Shown here piece after piece: positions 26,266 through 35,172 of a stretch of DNA of 64,000 nt (position 1 is its first letter; each line of letters starts with the position of its first letter). The translations under genes and the position numbers were made by a program. The DNA comes from SCUS01 sp966211675 (GTDB taxonomy: Bacteria > Myxococcota_A > Polyangia > Polyangiales > Ga0077539). The notes below the pieces were generated by a model, which worked only from the letters and a program-made list of their open reading frames with translations, was not told the DNA's origin and did not search any database. The stretch lies in the NCBI GenBank assembly GCA_966211675.1, contig CBIHPK010000005.1:39158-103157 (forward strand). The letters run 5' to 3'.

Positions 26266-26730
26266 TCAGCCCGCGCCCCCGCGCAGCGCCGAGAGCTGCT
26301 CGCGGAACCACTCGCGGTGCCGCCGCTCGTCCGTGAGGTGGCGCTCCAGAAGGTCCCTAATCTCGACGGACAGGTCGGTGCGGGCGACGGCGCGCTCGTA
26401 GGCGACGGTGATGTCGTCCTCGTTGGTGATCATCGCCATGAGGATGGCCCGGTCGTTGATGAGCCCGGCGATCACCACCTTGCCGGTGGAGAGGTACTTC
26501 TTCATGTCCGGACCTTCGGGGGGCTCTCGGTCCATCGCCCGCAGCAGCACGCTCAGCTCGTGGACATGGCGAGTGTGGTCCTGCTGGAAGGTCGACATCC
26601 GCGAGCGGTAGCGCGTGTCGTCGAAGCGGGCGAGCGCGGCCTGGTAGGCCTCGATTGCGTCGTAGTCCATCTCGACGAGCCGGTGGAGAAGGTCGCCGAG
26701 ATCAGGCTGGATGACAGCTGCCATGGCCAT
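26266..26730 (-). CDS. Ferritin-like four-helix protein (DUF2383-like)
   Basis: The ATG at 26730 is preceded by AAGGAGG at 6 bases, so the shorter frame is used (154 residues). The protein is almost wholly helical: DLLHRLVEMDYDAIEAYQAA, HTRHVHELSVLLRAM, DRAILMAMITNEDDITVAYE and LLERHLTDERRHREWFREQL. Glu/His placed in helices (ExxY, HxxH, ExxRHREW) resemble the di-iron ligands of ferritin-like proteins of the DUF2383/PA2169 type. A role in stress or metal handling is possible. The next gene on the same strand starts far downstream, so it is probably transcribed alone. Confidence 0.75.
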   Translation of the reverse strand: MAMAAVIQPDLGDLLHRLVEMDYDAIEAYQAALARFDDTRYRSRMSTFQQDHTRHVHELSVLLRAMDREPPEGPDMKKYLSTGKVVIAGLINDRAILMAMITNEDDITVAYERAVARTDLSVEIRDLLERHLTDERRHREWFREQLSALRGGAG

Positions 26731-26837
26731 GGGGAGCCTCCTTGAAGAGACGTTCCCAGAGGCCGTAGCAGCGGGCGTGCCGTGTGGGCAGACAAGGTCT
26801 GGCGGCGTCGATCGGGCGGTCCGGCGCCTGGGGATAA

Positions 26838-26855
26838 GTGCCACTCCTGTGGCGC
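26838..26855 (-). terminator. Hairpin after the 557-residue membrane protein gene
   Basis: GTGCCAC (26838-26844) and GTGGCGC (26849-26855) can pair with one G-T pair around a TCCT loop, 3 bases beyond the stop of the minus-strand gene. No run of U follows, so it may be only a weak or Rho-assisted terminator. Confidence 0.35.
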
Positions 26856-26858
26856 CCC

Positions 26859-28532
26859 TCACACCGCTTCGGCCCTCACGATCCCGTCCTTGTCGAGGAC
26901 CAGCCGCAGGTGCGCGAGCTCCTCCGCCGCGACGCCGCTCGGCCCGAGCTGGCGCACCCGCATCAGCACGTGCACGTGATACACGCGCGGCAGGTCCTTC
27001 TCGTCGAACCAGCCGGTGCCGACGTCGAAGTAGGTCACCCGGTCCTTCGGGTCGTCGAGGCGCAGCAGGAAGTGCCGCACGTTGACCCGCAGGATGTCCC
27101 GGATGCGGTAGCCCTCGGGCAGCGCCTTCGCCCCCTCGCTGTCGACCTCCAGCCGCTTCCGGTAATGGATCACCTCCTCGGGGTTGGGACCCACCCGCTG
27201 CGGGTCGTCGTCCACCCGCCGGGCGCGCACCTCCTCCGGGAGCGTGTCGCGGTCCACGAAGCGCACGGCCTCGGCGGTGCGGGCGTCGATGTCCCCGAGG
27301 CCCATCTCCACCAGCGTCGGGCCGTGCACCACCGAGCTGTGGTCGAAGACCCTCGCTCGCCGCAGCAGGTACTCGCCCGTGAGGCTCTTGATGCGGTCCT
27401 TCATCACGTAGGCGAGCACCGCCGCGGAGAAGAGGAAGAACCGCGTCTGCGTGGGGAGCCCCGCGATCTGCGTCGGCACCTGCGTCGCCAGCGCCCAGAT
27501 GGCCGCGAGCGCCGCGCCGGTGGCGGCCACGGCGTTGCGCACGAAGGTGTCCGCTCGGGAGCCTCGCAGGTCGAGGTAGAGCGCCTGCTGGACGTTCTTC
27601 TTCAGCGCCGAGGCGCGCCAGGTGAAGTGCTCCCCCGCGGGCGCCGAGCGACGCGCCCGCTGCGCCAGCGAGTCCTCCGCGATCGCCCGGCCGTCGAGCA
27701 CCAGGTAGCCATAGCGCTCCCGGTACTCGGCCTCCTCGCGGGCCAGCTCTCGCACGCGCAGCTGCACCTTCGCGACGAAGCCGGTGCCGTCGCGCGCGGA
27801 CTCCGCGGCGTGCGCCAGCACCGCGAGTCGCTCCTCCAGCGCGAGGCTCATGTACTCGTCCGCGGCCCTCATCGCGAGCGGCACCGACTGGTGGCAGAGC
27901 CGCTCGAAGGGCCACCACCCGGCGCGCACCTCGCGGTAGCGCCGCAGCGCCCGGGCCACCCGCCGGAGCGACTCGTCCAGCATCGCCTCCAGCCGGCCAT
28001 CGGGGTCTACCGGGGCCATCGGGGCCTCGACGGCGCGGGGGAAGAGCGAGCTGCCCTTGCCGCGGCGGTCGATGGTCTCGCTGCGCAGCCGCCGCTGGAG
28101 GCGCTTCTCCCAGCGCCGCAGCTCACCCTTCATCCCCGACACGAAGAGGTTGGCGAAGAGCCTCGCGTGCACCTGCACCGGCCGCGTCGGAACCCGCTCC
28201 GAGACCCGCAGCCGGCGCAGCACCTCGGCCATCTGGTACAGCGGCGAGGCGGGGTTGGTGTCGTCGGCGAGCTGCTCGAGCGGCAGCGGGCTCGCGTCGA
28301 CCCGCATGTACGCCGTGAAGTCCGAATAGAACTGCTCGCGGGAGTAGTTGGCCCGGTGCAGACCGACGTTGCGGGGGACGAAGAAGTACGCGTCCACGTC
28401 GAAGCGCCAACGGCCCGGCTCGCCCAGCGGGTAGTTGAAGCGCAGCTCGAACTGCAGGCGGTCGTGCACCTCCCCCTGCACCACGAGGCCCTTGCGCACC
28501 CCGCGCTTCACGCGAGGGCCAGACTCACCCAT
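26859..28532 (-). CDS. Two-helix membrane protein of unknown function
   Basis: The start at ATG 28532 lies inside the end of the upstream sensor-like gene (25-base overlap); the longer frame is antisense noise. The 557-residue product has an N-terminal domain of about 330 residues rich in basic and acidic helices, including a conserved-looking RFDVDAYFFVPRNVGLHRANY. Two membrane helices at about residues 340-390 follow (AVAATGAALAAIWALATQVP and FFLFSAAVLAYVMKDRI). A soluble C-terminal domain ends it. No family or motif is recognised. Overlap with the degenerate sensor gene suggests the two act together at the inner membrane. Confidence 0.72.
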   Translation of the reverse strand: MGESGPRVKRGVRKGLVVQGEVHDRLQFELRFNYPLGEPGRWRFDVDAYFFVPRNVGLHRANYSREQFYSDFTAYMRVDASPLPLEQLADDTNPASPLYQMAEVLRRLRVSERVPTRPVQVHARLFANLFVSGMKGELRRWEKRLQRRLRSETIDRRGKGSSLFPRAVEAPMAPVDPDGRLEAMLDESLRRVARALRRYREVRAGWWPFERLCHQSVPLAMRAADEYMSLALEERLAVLAHAAESARDGTGFVAKVQLRVRELAREEAEYRERYGYLVLDGRAIAEDSLAQRARRSAPAGEHFTWRASALKKNVQQALYLDLRGSRADTFVRNAVAATGAALAAIWALATQVPTQIAGLPTQTRFFLFSAAVLAYVMKDRIKSLTGEYLLRRARVFDHSSVVHGPTLVEMGLGDIDARTAEAVRFVDRDTLPEEVRARRVDDDPQRVGPNPEEVIHYRKRLEVDSEGAKALPEGYRIRDILRVNVRHFLLRLDDPKDRVTYFDVGTGWFDEKDLPRVYHVHVLMRVRQLGPSGVAAEELAHLRLVLDKDGIVRAEAV

Positions 28533-30157
28533 CGCTCCACCTGATCCTCGTTGACGCGCTCGCCCACGGAGCCGCCCATGGGGCCGAGCCACCCGGTGAG
28601 CTCCGCGGCCGGCGACGGGGCCTCCGCGGAGCCCCGCACGATCACCCTCGCGGCGCCCTCCGCCGCGGTCACCCGCACGCGCACCGTGAGCGCCCCGCCG
28701 CGGGCCTCGATGGCCCAGGAGAGCAGCGCCTCCACCGCGCGCCGCGCCCGGCCGTCGATCTCCACCACGGCGAGGGTGTAGTCCGCCCCGCTCGCGTCGA
28801 GCCTCAGGCCCTCGGCGGAGAGCCGCGAGGAGAGCGCCTCCTGCGCCGCGCGCAAGAGCGTCCCGATCGCCACCACCTCCACGCCCTCGTGCGTCGGCGG
28901 ACCCACCGGGAGCATCGCCTCCGCGGCCCGTCCCTGCTCGCGAGCGCTCGCCGCGGCGGCCTCCGGGTCGCTCGCCTCCGCCACCTCGCGCAGCACCTCC
29001 GCGCAGCGGGCGATCATGGCGCGCGCCGCCGCGAGGTCGCTCGCCGCCCCGGCGTCGAGGAGCACCAGCGCCGGGCACCGCTGGCCGTCCGGGGCGTAGG
29101 CCGCCACCCAGCGCGCCCGGCAGGGACCGCCCTCTCGCCACGGGGGCGCCAGGTTCACCTCGCGGGTGAAGCCGTCGTCGATCACCCGGTCGACGGCCTC
29201 TCGGCAGCCCGGCAGCTCGGGGAGCTCGGCGCAGCGGGCCTGCTCGTCGTGAGGGCGCAGCCCGAGCAGCCTCCGAGCGAGGCCGTTGACCCGCGTCGGC
29301 CGCCGGTCGGCGCCGTAGAGGATCAAGCCCACCGGGAGCTCGTCCATCAGCGAGAAGAGGGTGCTGCGGTCGGCGCCGGAGGCGAGCAGCTTGCCTCGCA
29401 GCTGCGACGCGAGGTGATCGAGCGCCTGCGCCACCTCACCGATCTCGTCGTCGCTCGGCGTGGGGAGCTCCGCCGCGAAGTCGCCCTCGGAGAAGGCCCG
29501 GGCGGCCTCGGCCATGTGCCGCAGCGGGCGCGAGGCCACCATCGCGGCCAGCAGGCTCAGCAGCGCCGCGACGGTCAGGGCGACGGCGCTGGTCTGGCGC
29601 ACCACCGTGGCGACCTCCACCGAGGCGGCGTCCACCGCCGACACCGGGCGGGAGAGGCGGATCACCCCGCGCACCTGGCCGTGACTGGGGTAGCGGCGAG
29701 CGACGTAGAGGGTCATCTCGCCGGTGGTGGCGGAGGGGCGCAGCGCGAAGCCCTCGGCGTCGGCGAAGGCCTGGCGCACCTCGTCGCGGTCGCCGTGGTT
29801 GCGGAGGTTGGCGTAGCGCGAGTCGCACACCACGCGGCCGCCCGGGTCGACCACGGTCATCCGCAGCGGGAGCGCGCCGCAGAGGATGTCGATGCGCGCG
29901 TTGAGCTGATCGGGGGGCGCCGCGTCGAGGCGGGCGGTGAGGTCGCGCAGCTCGCCCTGGAGCTCGACGCGCACCGCGTGGCGCTGGCCCTTGCGGAGGG
30001 AGGTCTGGAGGTAGACCGCCGTGGGCACGAGCACCACTCCGACGACCAGCAGGTAGCTCACGGCGAGCTTGATGTGCAGGGGTACGCGCAAGAGGGGCGA
30101 ACCATACAGCGTCGGCGGGACCGTTGCTGGCGATCGCGCGATGGTGGTATGCGCCAC
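28508..30157 (-). CDS. Sensor-kinase-like membrane protein lacking the phospho-acceptor His
   Basis: The layout is that of a PhoR-type sensor: first membrane helix (IKLAVSYLLVVGVVLVPTAV), a periplasmic sensor domain of about 130 residues with DPGGRVVCDSRYANL, second helix (TSAVALTVAALLSLLAAMVA), HAMP (ASRPLRHMAEAARAFSEGDF), then a PAS-like domain (LMDELPVGLILYGADRRPTR). Where the dimerisation His box should follow there is no HExxTP motif, and the C-terminal part lacks recognisable N and G boxes of the ATPase domain. It is probably a catalytically dead sensor. The GTG start at 30157 is uncertain; a TTG at 30091 is an alternative. It is divergent from the FAH-family gene. Confidence 0.8.
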   Translation of the reverse strand: MAHTTIARSPATVPPTLYGSPLLRVPLHIKLAVSYLLVVGVVLVPTAVYLQTSLRKGQRHAVRVELQGELRDLTARLDAAPPDQLNARIDILCGALPLRMTVVDPGGRVVCDSRYANLRNHGDRDEVRQAFADAEGFALRPSATTGEMTLYVARRYPSHGQVRGVIRLSRPVSAVDAASVEVATVVRQTSAVALTVAALLSLLAAMVASRPLRHMAEAARAFSEGDFAAELPTPSDDEIGEVAQALDHLASQLRGKLLASGADRSTLFSLMDELPVGLILYGADRRPTRVNGLARRLLGLRPHDEQARCAELPELPGCREAVDRVIDDGFTREVNLAPPWREGGPCRARWVAAYAPDGQRCPALVLLDAGAASDLAAARAMIARCAEVLREVAEASDPEAAAASAREQGRAAEAMLPVGPPTHEGVEVVAIGTLLRAAQEALSSRLSAEGLRLDASGADYTLAVVEIDGRARRAVEALLSWAIEARGGALTVRVRVTAAEGAARVIVRGSAEAPSPAAELTGWLGPMGGSVGERVNEDQVERWVSLALA

Positions 30158-30166
30158 GGCCTACCC

Positions 30167-31135
30167 ATGCGACTCGCGACACTTCGAGACGGCACCCGGG
30201 ACGGCGCGCTCATCGTGGTGCGGCCCGACGGGAGGAGCTACCGGCCGGCCCGTTCCATCGCCCCGACGATGCAGGCCGCGCTCGACGACTGGGACCGCTG
30301 CGAGCCCCTGCTCCGCGCGCTCTCCGAGGCCGGAGGCGACGGGGCCCTTCCCCTCGACCTCTCGGCGCTCCACTCCCCCCTCCCCCGCGCCTACGAGTGG
30401 ATCGACGGCTCGGCCTACCTCAACCACGTGCGCCTCGTGCGCAAGGCCCGCGGGGCGGAGCCGCCGCCCACGCTGGAGACCGATCCGCTCATCTACCAGG
30501 GAGGGTCGGGCACCTTCCTCGGGCCGCGCGATCCGATGCCCCTGATCAACCCGGCGTGGGGCCTCGACTTCGAGGCCGAGGTCGCGGTGGTGCTGGGCGA
30601 CACGCCCGCGCAGACCTCCGCCCGCGACGCCGCGGCGTGCGTGCGCCTGGTGATGCTGGTGAACGACGTCACGCTGCGCAACCTGATCCCCGACGAGCTC
30701 GCCAAGGGCTTCGGGTTCTTCTGCTCCAAGCCCTCGACGGCCTTCGCTCCCTTCGCGATCACGCCGGACGAGCTGGGCGACGCGTGGAAGGATGGGAGGG
30801 TGCACCTGCGGCTGAAGACCGAGCTCGACGGGGTGGTGGTCGGCGACACGGACGCGGGGCCCGAGATGCACTTCTCCTTCTTCGACCTCATCGCGCACAT
30901 CACCAGGTCCCGCGCCTTCACCGCCGGCACCATCCTCGGCAGCGGGACCGTATCCAACACCGACCCCGACCGGGGCATCTCGTGCCTGGCCGAACGGCGC
31001 ACCCGCGAGGTGCTGGAGTCCGGCAAGGCCAGCACCCCCTTCCTCGCCGAGGGTCAGGTGGTGCGCATCAGCATGGCCGACGCCTCCGGGCGCGACCTCT
31101 TCGGCGACATCGTCCAGCGCGTGGAGGCCCGGTGA
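30167..31135 (+). CDS. Fumarylacetoacetate hydrolase-family protein
   Basis: FAH-fold enzymes cleave C-C bonds of beta-diketo acids with a divalent metal. The ATG at 30167 gives MRLATLRDGTRDGALIVVRP, the usual start of this subfamily (322 residues). Metal-ligand residues appear in PAWGLDFEAEVAVVLGD (the ExE pair), with VNDVTLRNLIPDELAKGFGF and GTVSNTDPDRGISCLAERR downstream. The following maiA and hmgA genes make fumarylacetoacetase, the last step of tyrosine breakdown (to fumarate and acetoacetate), the most likely role. An ATG at 30149 would add six residues. It overlaps maiA as GTGA. Confidence 0.88.
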   Translation: MRLATLRDGTRDGALIVVRPDGRSYRPARSIAPTMQAALDDWDRCEPLLRALSEAGGDGALPLDLSALHSPLPRAYEWIDGSAYLNHVRLVRKARGAEPPPTLETDPLIYQGGSGTFLGPRDPMPLINPAWGLDFEAEVAVVLGDTPAQTSARDAAACVRLVMLVNDVTLRNLIPDELAKGFGFFCSKPSTAFAPFAITPDELGDAWKDGRVHLRLKTELDGVVVGDTDAGPEMHFSFFDLIAHITRSRAFTAGTILGSGTVSNTDPDRGISCLAERRTREVLESGKASTPFLAEGQVVRISMADASGRDLFGDIVQRVEAR

Positions 31136-31776
31136 AGCTCTACAACTACTGGCGCAGCTCGGCCTCGTGGCGCGTTCGCTTCGCCCTCGCCTTCAAGGGC
31201 ATCCCCTACGAGTACGTGGCCGTCTCGCTGCTCAAGGACGGCGGCCAGCAGCACGGAGAGGCCTACGCCGCGCTCAACCCCATGCGCCAGGTGCCGACGC
31301 TGGAGTGGGTCGAGGGCGGCGAGGTGATGCGCGTGGCGCAGTCGCTCGCCATCATCGAGTACCTCGACGGCGCCTTCCCCGCCCCGAAGCTGCTGCCCGA
31401 ACAGCCCTTCGTGCGAGCGAAGGTGCGGCAGCTGTCGGAGATCGTGAACGCCGGCATCCAGCCCCTGCAGAACCTGGAGGTGCTGCGCTACGTCCGCGAG
31501 GAGCTCAAGGGCGACACCGCCGCGTGGGCCAGGCACTTCGTGGGTCGGGGCATCGAGGCGCTCGAGGCCGAGGCGCTGCACACCGCGAGCAGGTATCTGG
31601 TGGGCGACCAGGTGACCCTCGCGGACTGCTGCCTCGTCCCGCAGCTCTACGCCTGCCGGCGGTTTGGCGTCGACGTCTCCGGGTGCCCGACGCTGCTCCG
31701 CGTCGAGGCGAACCTGCAGGCGCTCGATGCGTACCGGGCCTCGCACCCCGACGCGCAGCCCGACGCGCACCCCTGA
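31132..31776 (+). CDS. maiA: Maleylacetoacetate isomerase (zeta-class GST)
   Basis: The enzyme isomerises maleylacetoacetate to fumarylacetoacetate with glutathione, the fourth step of tyrosine degradation. The 214-residue product starts at GTG 31132 inside the stop of the previous gene. It shows the zeta-GST active-site region YWRSSASWRVRFALAFKGI, where the usual SSCS has Ala for Cys. The thioredoxin-fold NPMRQVPTLEW, the glutathione-contact QSLAIIEYLD and the helical domain with TLADCCLVPQLYACRRFGVD follow. The length is normal. It is the middle gene of the catabolic operon. Confidence 0.93.
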   Translation: MKLYNYWRSSASWRVRFALAFKGIPYEYVAVSLLKDGGQQHGEAYAALNPMRQVPTLEWVEGGEVMRVAQSLAIIEYLDGAFPAPKLLPEQPFVRAKVRQLSEIVNAGIQPLQNLEVLRYVREELKGDTAAWARHFVGRGIEALEAEALHTASRYLVGDQVTLADCCLVPQLYACRRFGVDVSGCPTLLRVEANLQALDAYRASHPDAQPDAHP

Positions 31777-31807
31777 AGCCCACCGCCTCCGCGAAAGGTC
31801 ATCACCA

Positions 31808-32968
31808 ATGCTCGAGCGCATCGTGCGGGGAGAGGTTCCGGCGAAGCACCACATCGCGTTTCGTGACGGCTCCGGCGCGCTGCGCCACGAGGAGTGCATC
31901 ACCCGCGACGGCTTCGAGGGCCCGTACACCATCGCGTATCACGTGAACCGTCCGCACACGCACCGCCCCGCGGAGTCGCCCCACGGGTGGCCCGCCCCGG
32001 AGGCCCTCCCCCCGGGGCCCCTTCGCAAGCGCCACTTCCGCACGCAGTCCATGGCCCGCCGGGCGGGACCTCCCATCGACGCCCGCACGCCCCTCTTCTT
32101 CAACGACGACGTGGTGCTCTCGGTGGCCTTCCCCGACGCCGACGACCCGGTCTACCTGGTCAACGGCGACGGCGACGACTGCATCTTCGTCCACGCGGGC
32201 GGCGGCGTGGTGCGCTCCCTCCTGGGCGACCTGCCCTTCGGCCCCGATGACTACGTGATCATCCCCAGGGGCATCCCCCACCGCATCGAGCTCACGCCCG
32301 GCGTCTCGCAGCACTGGTTCATCATCGAGTGCCGAGGGGGCCTGCACCTGCCGAAGCAGTGGCGCAACGAGGTGGGCCAGCTCCGCATGGACGCGCCCTA
32401 CTGCCACCGGGACTTCCGCCCGGTCAGCTTCCGGGGCCCCCTCGACGAGTCCATTCGCACCGTCCTGGTGAAGCGTCGCGACCGCTTCCACGCCTTCGAG
32501 CTCGACCACTCCCCCCTCGACGTCGTGGGCTGGGACGGGTCGGTCTACCCCTTCGTCTTCCCCATCCTGGCCTTCCAGCCCCGCGCCGGGCTGGTGCACC
32601 TGCCCCCCACGTGGCATGGCACCTTCGCCACGCGAGGCGCGCTCATCTGCAGCTTCGTCCCGCGGATGGTCGACTTCCACCCCGAGGCGATCCCCTGCCC
32701 CTACCCCCACAGCTCCGTGGACTGCGACGAGGTGCTCTTCTACTCCCGAGGCAACTTCACCTCCCGGCGGGGCGTCGGGCCGGGGAGCGTCTCCTTCCAC
32801 CCGATGGGCATCCCCCACGGCCCGCACCCGGGAGCCTATGAGGGCAGCATCGGATCGAGAGACACCAGCGAGCTCGCGGTGATGCTAGACACCGCCAGGC
32901 CGCTCGAGGCGACCCCCTTCGCGCTGCCCGCGGAAGACCCTACGTACCAGGGCAGCTTCATCGCCTGA
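31808..32968 (+). CDS. hmgA: Homogentisate 1,2-dioxygenase
   Basis: HmgA opens the ring of homogentisate with O2 and Fe(II) to give maleylacetoacetate. The ATG at 31808 gives 386 residues, within the family range. Cupin motifs are clear: GDDCIFVHAGGG, DYVIIPRGIPHRIEL, QHWFIIEC, and the metal region PPTWHGTFATRGALICSFVPR with HPEAIPCPYPHSSVDCDEVL and HPMGIPHGPHPGAYEGSIG. Iron is held by two His and one Glu in the family. It lies 31 bases after maiA, so the three genes supply homogentisate to fumarate and acetoacetate. The upstream 4-hydroxyphenylpyruvate dioxygenase is not in the window. Confidence 0.95.
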   Translation: MLERIVRGEVPAKHHIAFRDGSGALRHEECITRDGFEGPYTIAYHVNRPHTHRPAESPHGWPAPEALPPGPLRKRHFRTQSMARRAGPPIDARTPLFFNDDVVLSVAFPDADDPVYLVNGDGDDCIFVHAGGGVVRSLLGDLPFGPDDYVIIPRGIPHRIELTPGVSQHWFIIECRGGLHLPKQWRNEVGQLRMDAPYCHRDFRPVSFRGPLDESIRTVLVKRRDRFHAFELDHSPLDVVGWDGSVYPFVFPILAFQPRAGLVHLPPTWHGTFATRGALICSFVPRMVDFHPEAIPCPYPHSSVDCDEVLFYSRGNFTSRRGVGPGSVSFHPMGIPHGPHPGAYEGSIGSRDTSELAVMLDTARPLEATPFALPAEDPTYQGSFIA

Positions 32969-32979
32969 GACTGTTTTTT
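32948..32979 (+). terminator. Possible weak terminator at the end of hmgA
   Basis: A run of six T (32974-32979), rare in this GC-rich window, follows the hmgA stop. An imperfect short stem (CAGG with CCTG around the stop codon) lies just before it. The stem is short, so the call is tentative. It would close the tyrosine operon before the pseudokinase gene. Confidence 0.3.
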
Positions 32980-33011
32980 CCGCCGTATCCCCATCGAGGA
33001 GCACCCGCAGG

Positions 33012-35159
33012 GTGGACGTTACCGCCAGCCGAGGACAGCGCATCGCCCAACGCTTCGAGCTCGACTCGCTCCTTCCGGACGTCGGCCTCGGGGAGTGCTG
33101 GAGCGCCCACGACCACCAGCGCCCCGACTCGCCGGCGCAGGTGGAGTTCCTGTGCCCGCCGATGCCGAGCGGGGCCGCCTCGAGGGAGGCCTTCGACGGG
33201 CTGATCGCGCGGCTTCGACCGGTGAGCAACCCGGGCATCCTCGGGGTGATCGCCGGCGGCGAGGCCAACGGCCAGCTCTACGTGGTCACCGAGCGGCTGG
33301 AGGGCCGCTCGCTCGCCAACTGGCTCGGTGGCCACCGGCAGGCGAACACCCGCCCGGGGCTCACGGTGGTGCAGCGCCTCTTCGACAAGGTGTGCAACGC
33401 GGTGCAGTTCGCCCACGCCGTCGCGCCGCAGCCCGTGGTGCACCGGGCCCTCACGCCGCGGAGCATCCTGCTGCGACGGGTCAGCCCGGGGCAGCACCAT
33501 GTGAAGGTGGGCGACTTCGGGCTCGCGCCCTTCTCGCCCGGAGCGAGCGCGGGCTCCATCGGCGCCTGGTGGGAGTACCAGGCCCCGGAGCAGCACGGCG
33601 GCCGGTGGAACGAGCCTCCCACCGCGGACGTGTTCGCCCTCGCGGTGATCCTGGTGGAGATGCTCTCGCTCACCGCGCTCCCGCGGCCGGAGGGGCGGGA
33701 GACCTGGTGGCAGTACATCAAGGAGAGCCGCGCCCAGGCCCTCGATCGTCTCGTGACCCTGCGCGAGGACGTCCCTCGCGGCGTGTGGGAGGTGATCGCG
33801 GCCGCGATGAAGCAGTCGCCGAAGGAGCGCACCCCTTCGGTGCAGCGCTTCCAGCGGGCCCTGCGCGACGCGTGGCAGGCCGCCGGAGAGTGGCAGCCCA
33901 CGGCGGGCAACGAGTCCGAGCCGCCGGTGCCGACCTCCCTCGGCGACGGGTCCTCGCTGGTGCGGTCGGCCCCCGGCGGAGGCGGGCGCTCCGCCACCGT
34001 GATCGACGGCTGGCAGGCCGCCGAGCGCCGCCAGGAGCCGACGCCCGCCCCGCGCGCCTCGCAGCCCGGCCCGATGCCGATGCCCCCTCCTCGGCCGTCG
34101 ATGGCCGACCTCGCGCCGCCTCGGCCCTCCGCTCCGGTCTTTACGGCGCCGGTAAACCCCGCCCCGGCCATGCCGACGCCCGCGGTCGCGCCGATGCCCG
34201 CCGCCCCGCTCGCTCGGCCCGTGAGCGAGTCGACGGAGATGATCGACCTCGCCCGGCACGGGGCCTTCGTGCGAGCGACGCCCGACGCGCAGGTGCGACA
34301 GGACAGCACGATGGCGCTCGACATCGCCTCGCTCGACCCGAGCGCCTACGGCAAGCTCGGGCTGCCGCACGGCGGCGCGGCGTCGCTCTTCGGGGAGTCC
34401 TTCGAGGGCGACTCGGACCTCGAGCCCGCGCTCGGCACCCAGGTGATGTCCCAGGGCCTCGGCGGAGGCACCGAGCCCCCGCCACCACCGAGCTCCTACG
34501 ACGACCCCGGCCGGCTCGACCCGAGCAACACCACCCGGGCGATCGACACCGCCGAGGCCTTCGCCCAGCTCGAGGCCCAGCGCAGGCCCCCGCCGGAGGC
34601 CATGGCGACGCTGAAGGCCCCCGTCCGCGGTCGGGGCTTCAACCCCGTCGCCCCGATGCGGGACGACTCGGACATCCGCGCCACCAACCAGATGTTCAAG
34701 CCGCGGCCCGCGACCATCGCGCCCAACGGATTCATCCCCGGGGCGGTGAGCCCGGCGGACGCCTCCGGCGACCCCTTCGCGAGGGACTCCTTCGCGGGCG
34801 ATCCCTTCGCGGGCGATCCCTTCGCGGGAGGAGCGCCCTCGTCGCCGCCGTCGCAGCCCCCGGTCGAGCCGACCATGGCCGTGCCCATCGAGGCCATGCT
34901 GGCGGGGGCCTATCCGCCCTACGGCGCCGCTCCCCACGCCGCTGCCCCGCTGCACCCGTCGATGCCCGGAGCGCAGCCGCTGCCGCCCATGCACACGCCC
35001 TTCGCGATGGGCGCCCCGGACCGTATCTCCGAGTCGCGGCCCGCGAGCCCCCCGTCCCGCACCATCGCCGGACAGCCCGCGTGGATCATGATCTCCATCG
35101 GCATCCTGCTGGTGGTGAGCGTCGGCGCGGCGGCCTTCCTGCTCGCGGGCGGTCGCTGA
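33012..35159 (+). CDS. Membrane-anchored serine/threonine pseudokinase
   Basis: The 715-residue product starts with a protein-kinase fold (about 12-285) but lacks catalytic residues. The beta-3 Lys is absent (AQVEFLCPP), and the catalytic loop reads HRALTPRSIL (144-153) where active kinases have HRDLKPxN, so Asp, Lys and Asn are all replaced. The DFG motif survives at 168-170 (GDFGLAP), as does an APE-like QAPEQ. A Pro-rich region of about 350 residues with FAGDPFAGD repeats follows. One C-terminal helix (IMISIGILLVVSVGAAAFLL) makes it a tail-anchored inner-membrane protein. The start is GTG with GAGGAG upstream. It is probably a signalling scaffold. Related active kinases are abundant in myxobacteria. 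Confidence 0.85.
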   Translation: MDVTASRGQRIAQRFELDSLLPDVGLGECWSAHDHQRPDSPAQVEFLCPPMPSGAASREAFDGLIARLRPVSNPGILGVIAGGEANGQLYVVTERLEGRSLANWLGGHRQANTRPGLTVVQRLFDKVCNAVQFAHAVAPQPVVHRALTPRSILLRRVSPGQHHVKVGDFGLAPFSPGASAGSIGAWWEYQAPEQHGGRWNEPPTADVFALAVILVEMLSLTALPRPEGRETWWQYIKESRAQALDRLVTLREDVPRGVWEVIAAAMKQSPKERTPSVQRFQRALRDAWQAAGEWQPTAGNESEPPVPTSLGDGSSLVRSAPGGGGRSATVIDGWQAAERRQEPTPAPRASQPGPMPMPPPRPSMADLAPPRPSAPVFTAPVNPAPAMPTPAVAPMPAAPLARPVSESTEMIDLARHGAFVRATPDAQVRQDSTMALDIASLDPSAYGKLGLPHGGAASLFGESFEGDSDLEPALGTQVMSQGLGGGTEPPPPPSSYDDPGRLDPSNTTRAIDTAEAFAQLEAQRRPPPEAMATLKAPVRGRGFNPVAPMRDDSDIRATNQMFKPRPATIAPNGFIPGAVSPADASGDPFARDSFAGDPFAGDPFAGGAPSSPPSQPPVEPTMAVPIEAMLAGAYPPYGAAPHAAAPLHPSMPGAQPLPPMHTPFAMGAPDRISESRPASPPSRTIAGQPAWIMISIGILLVVSVGAAAFLLAGGR

Positions 35160-35172
35160 CCCGCGCGCCTCG

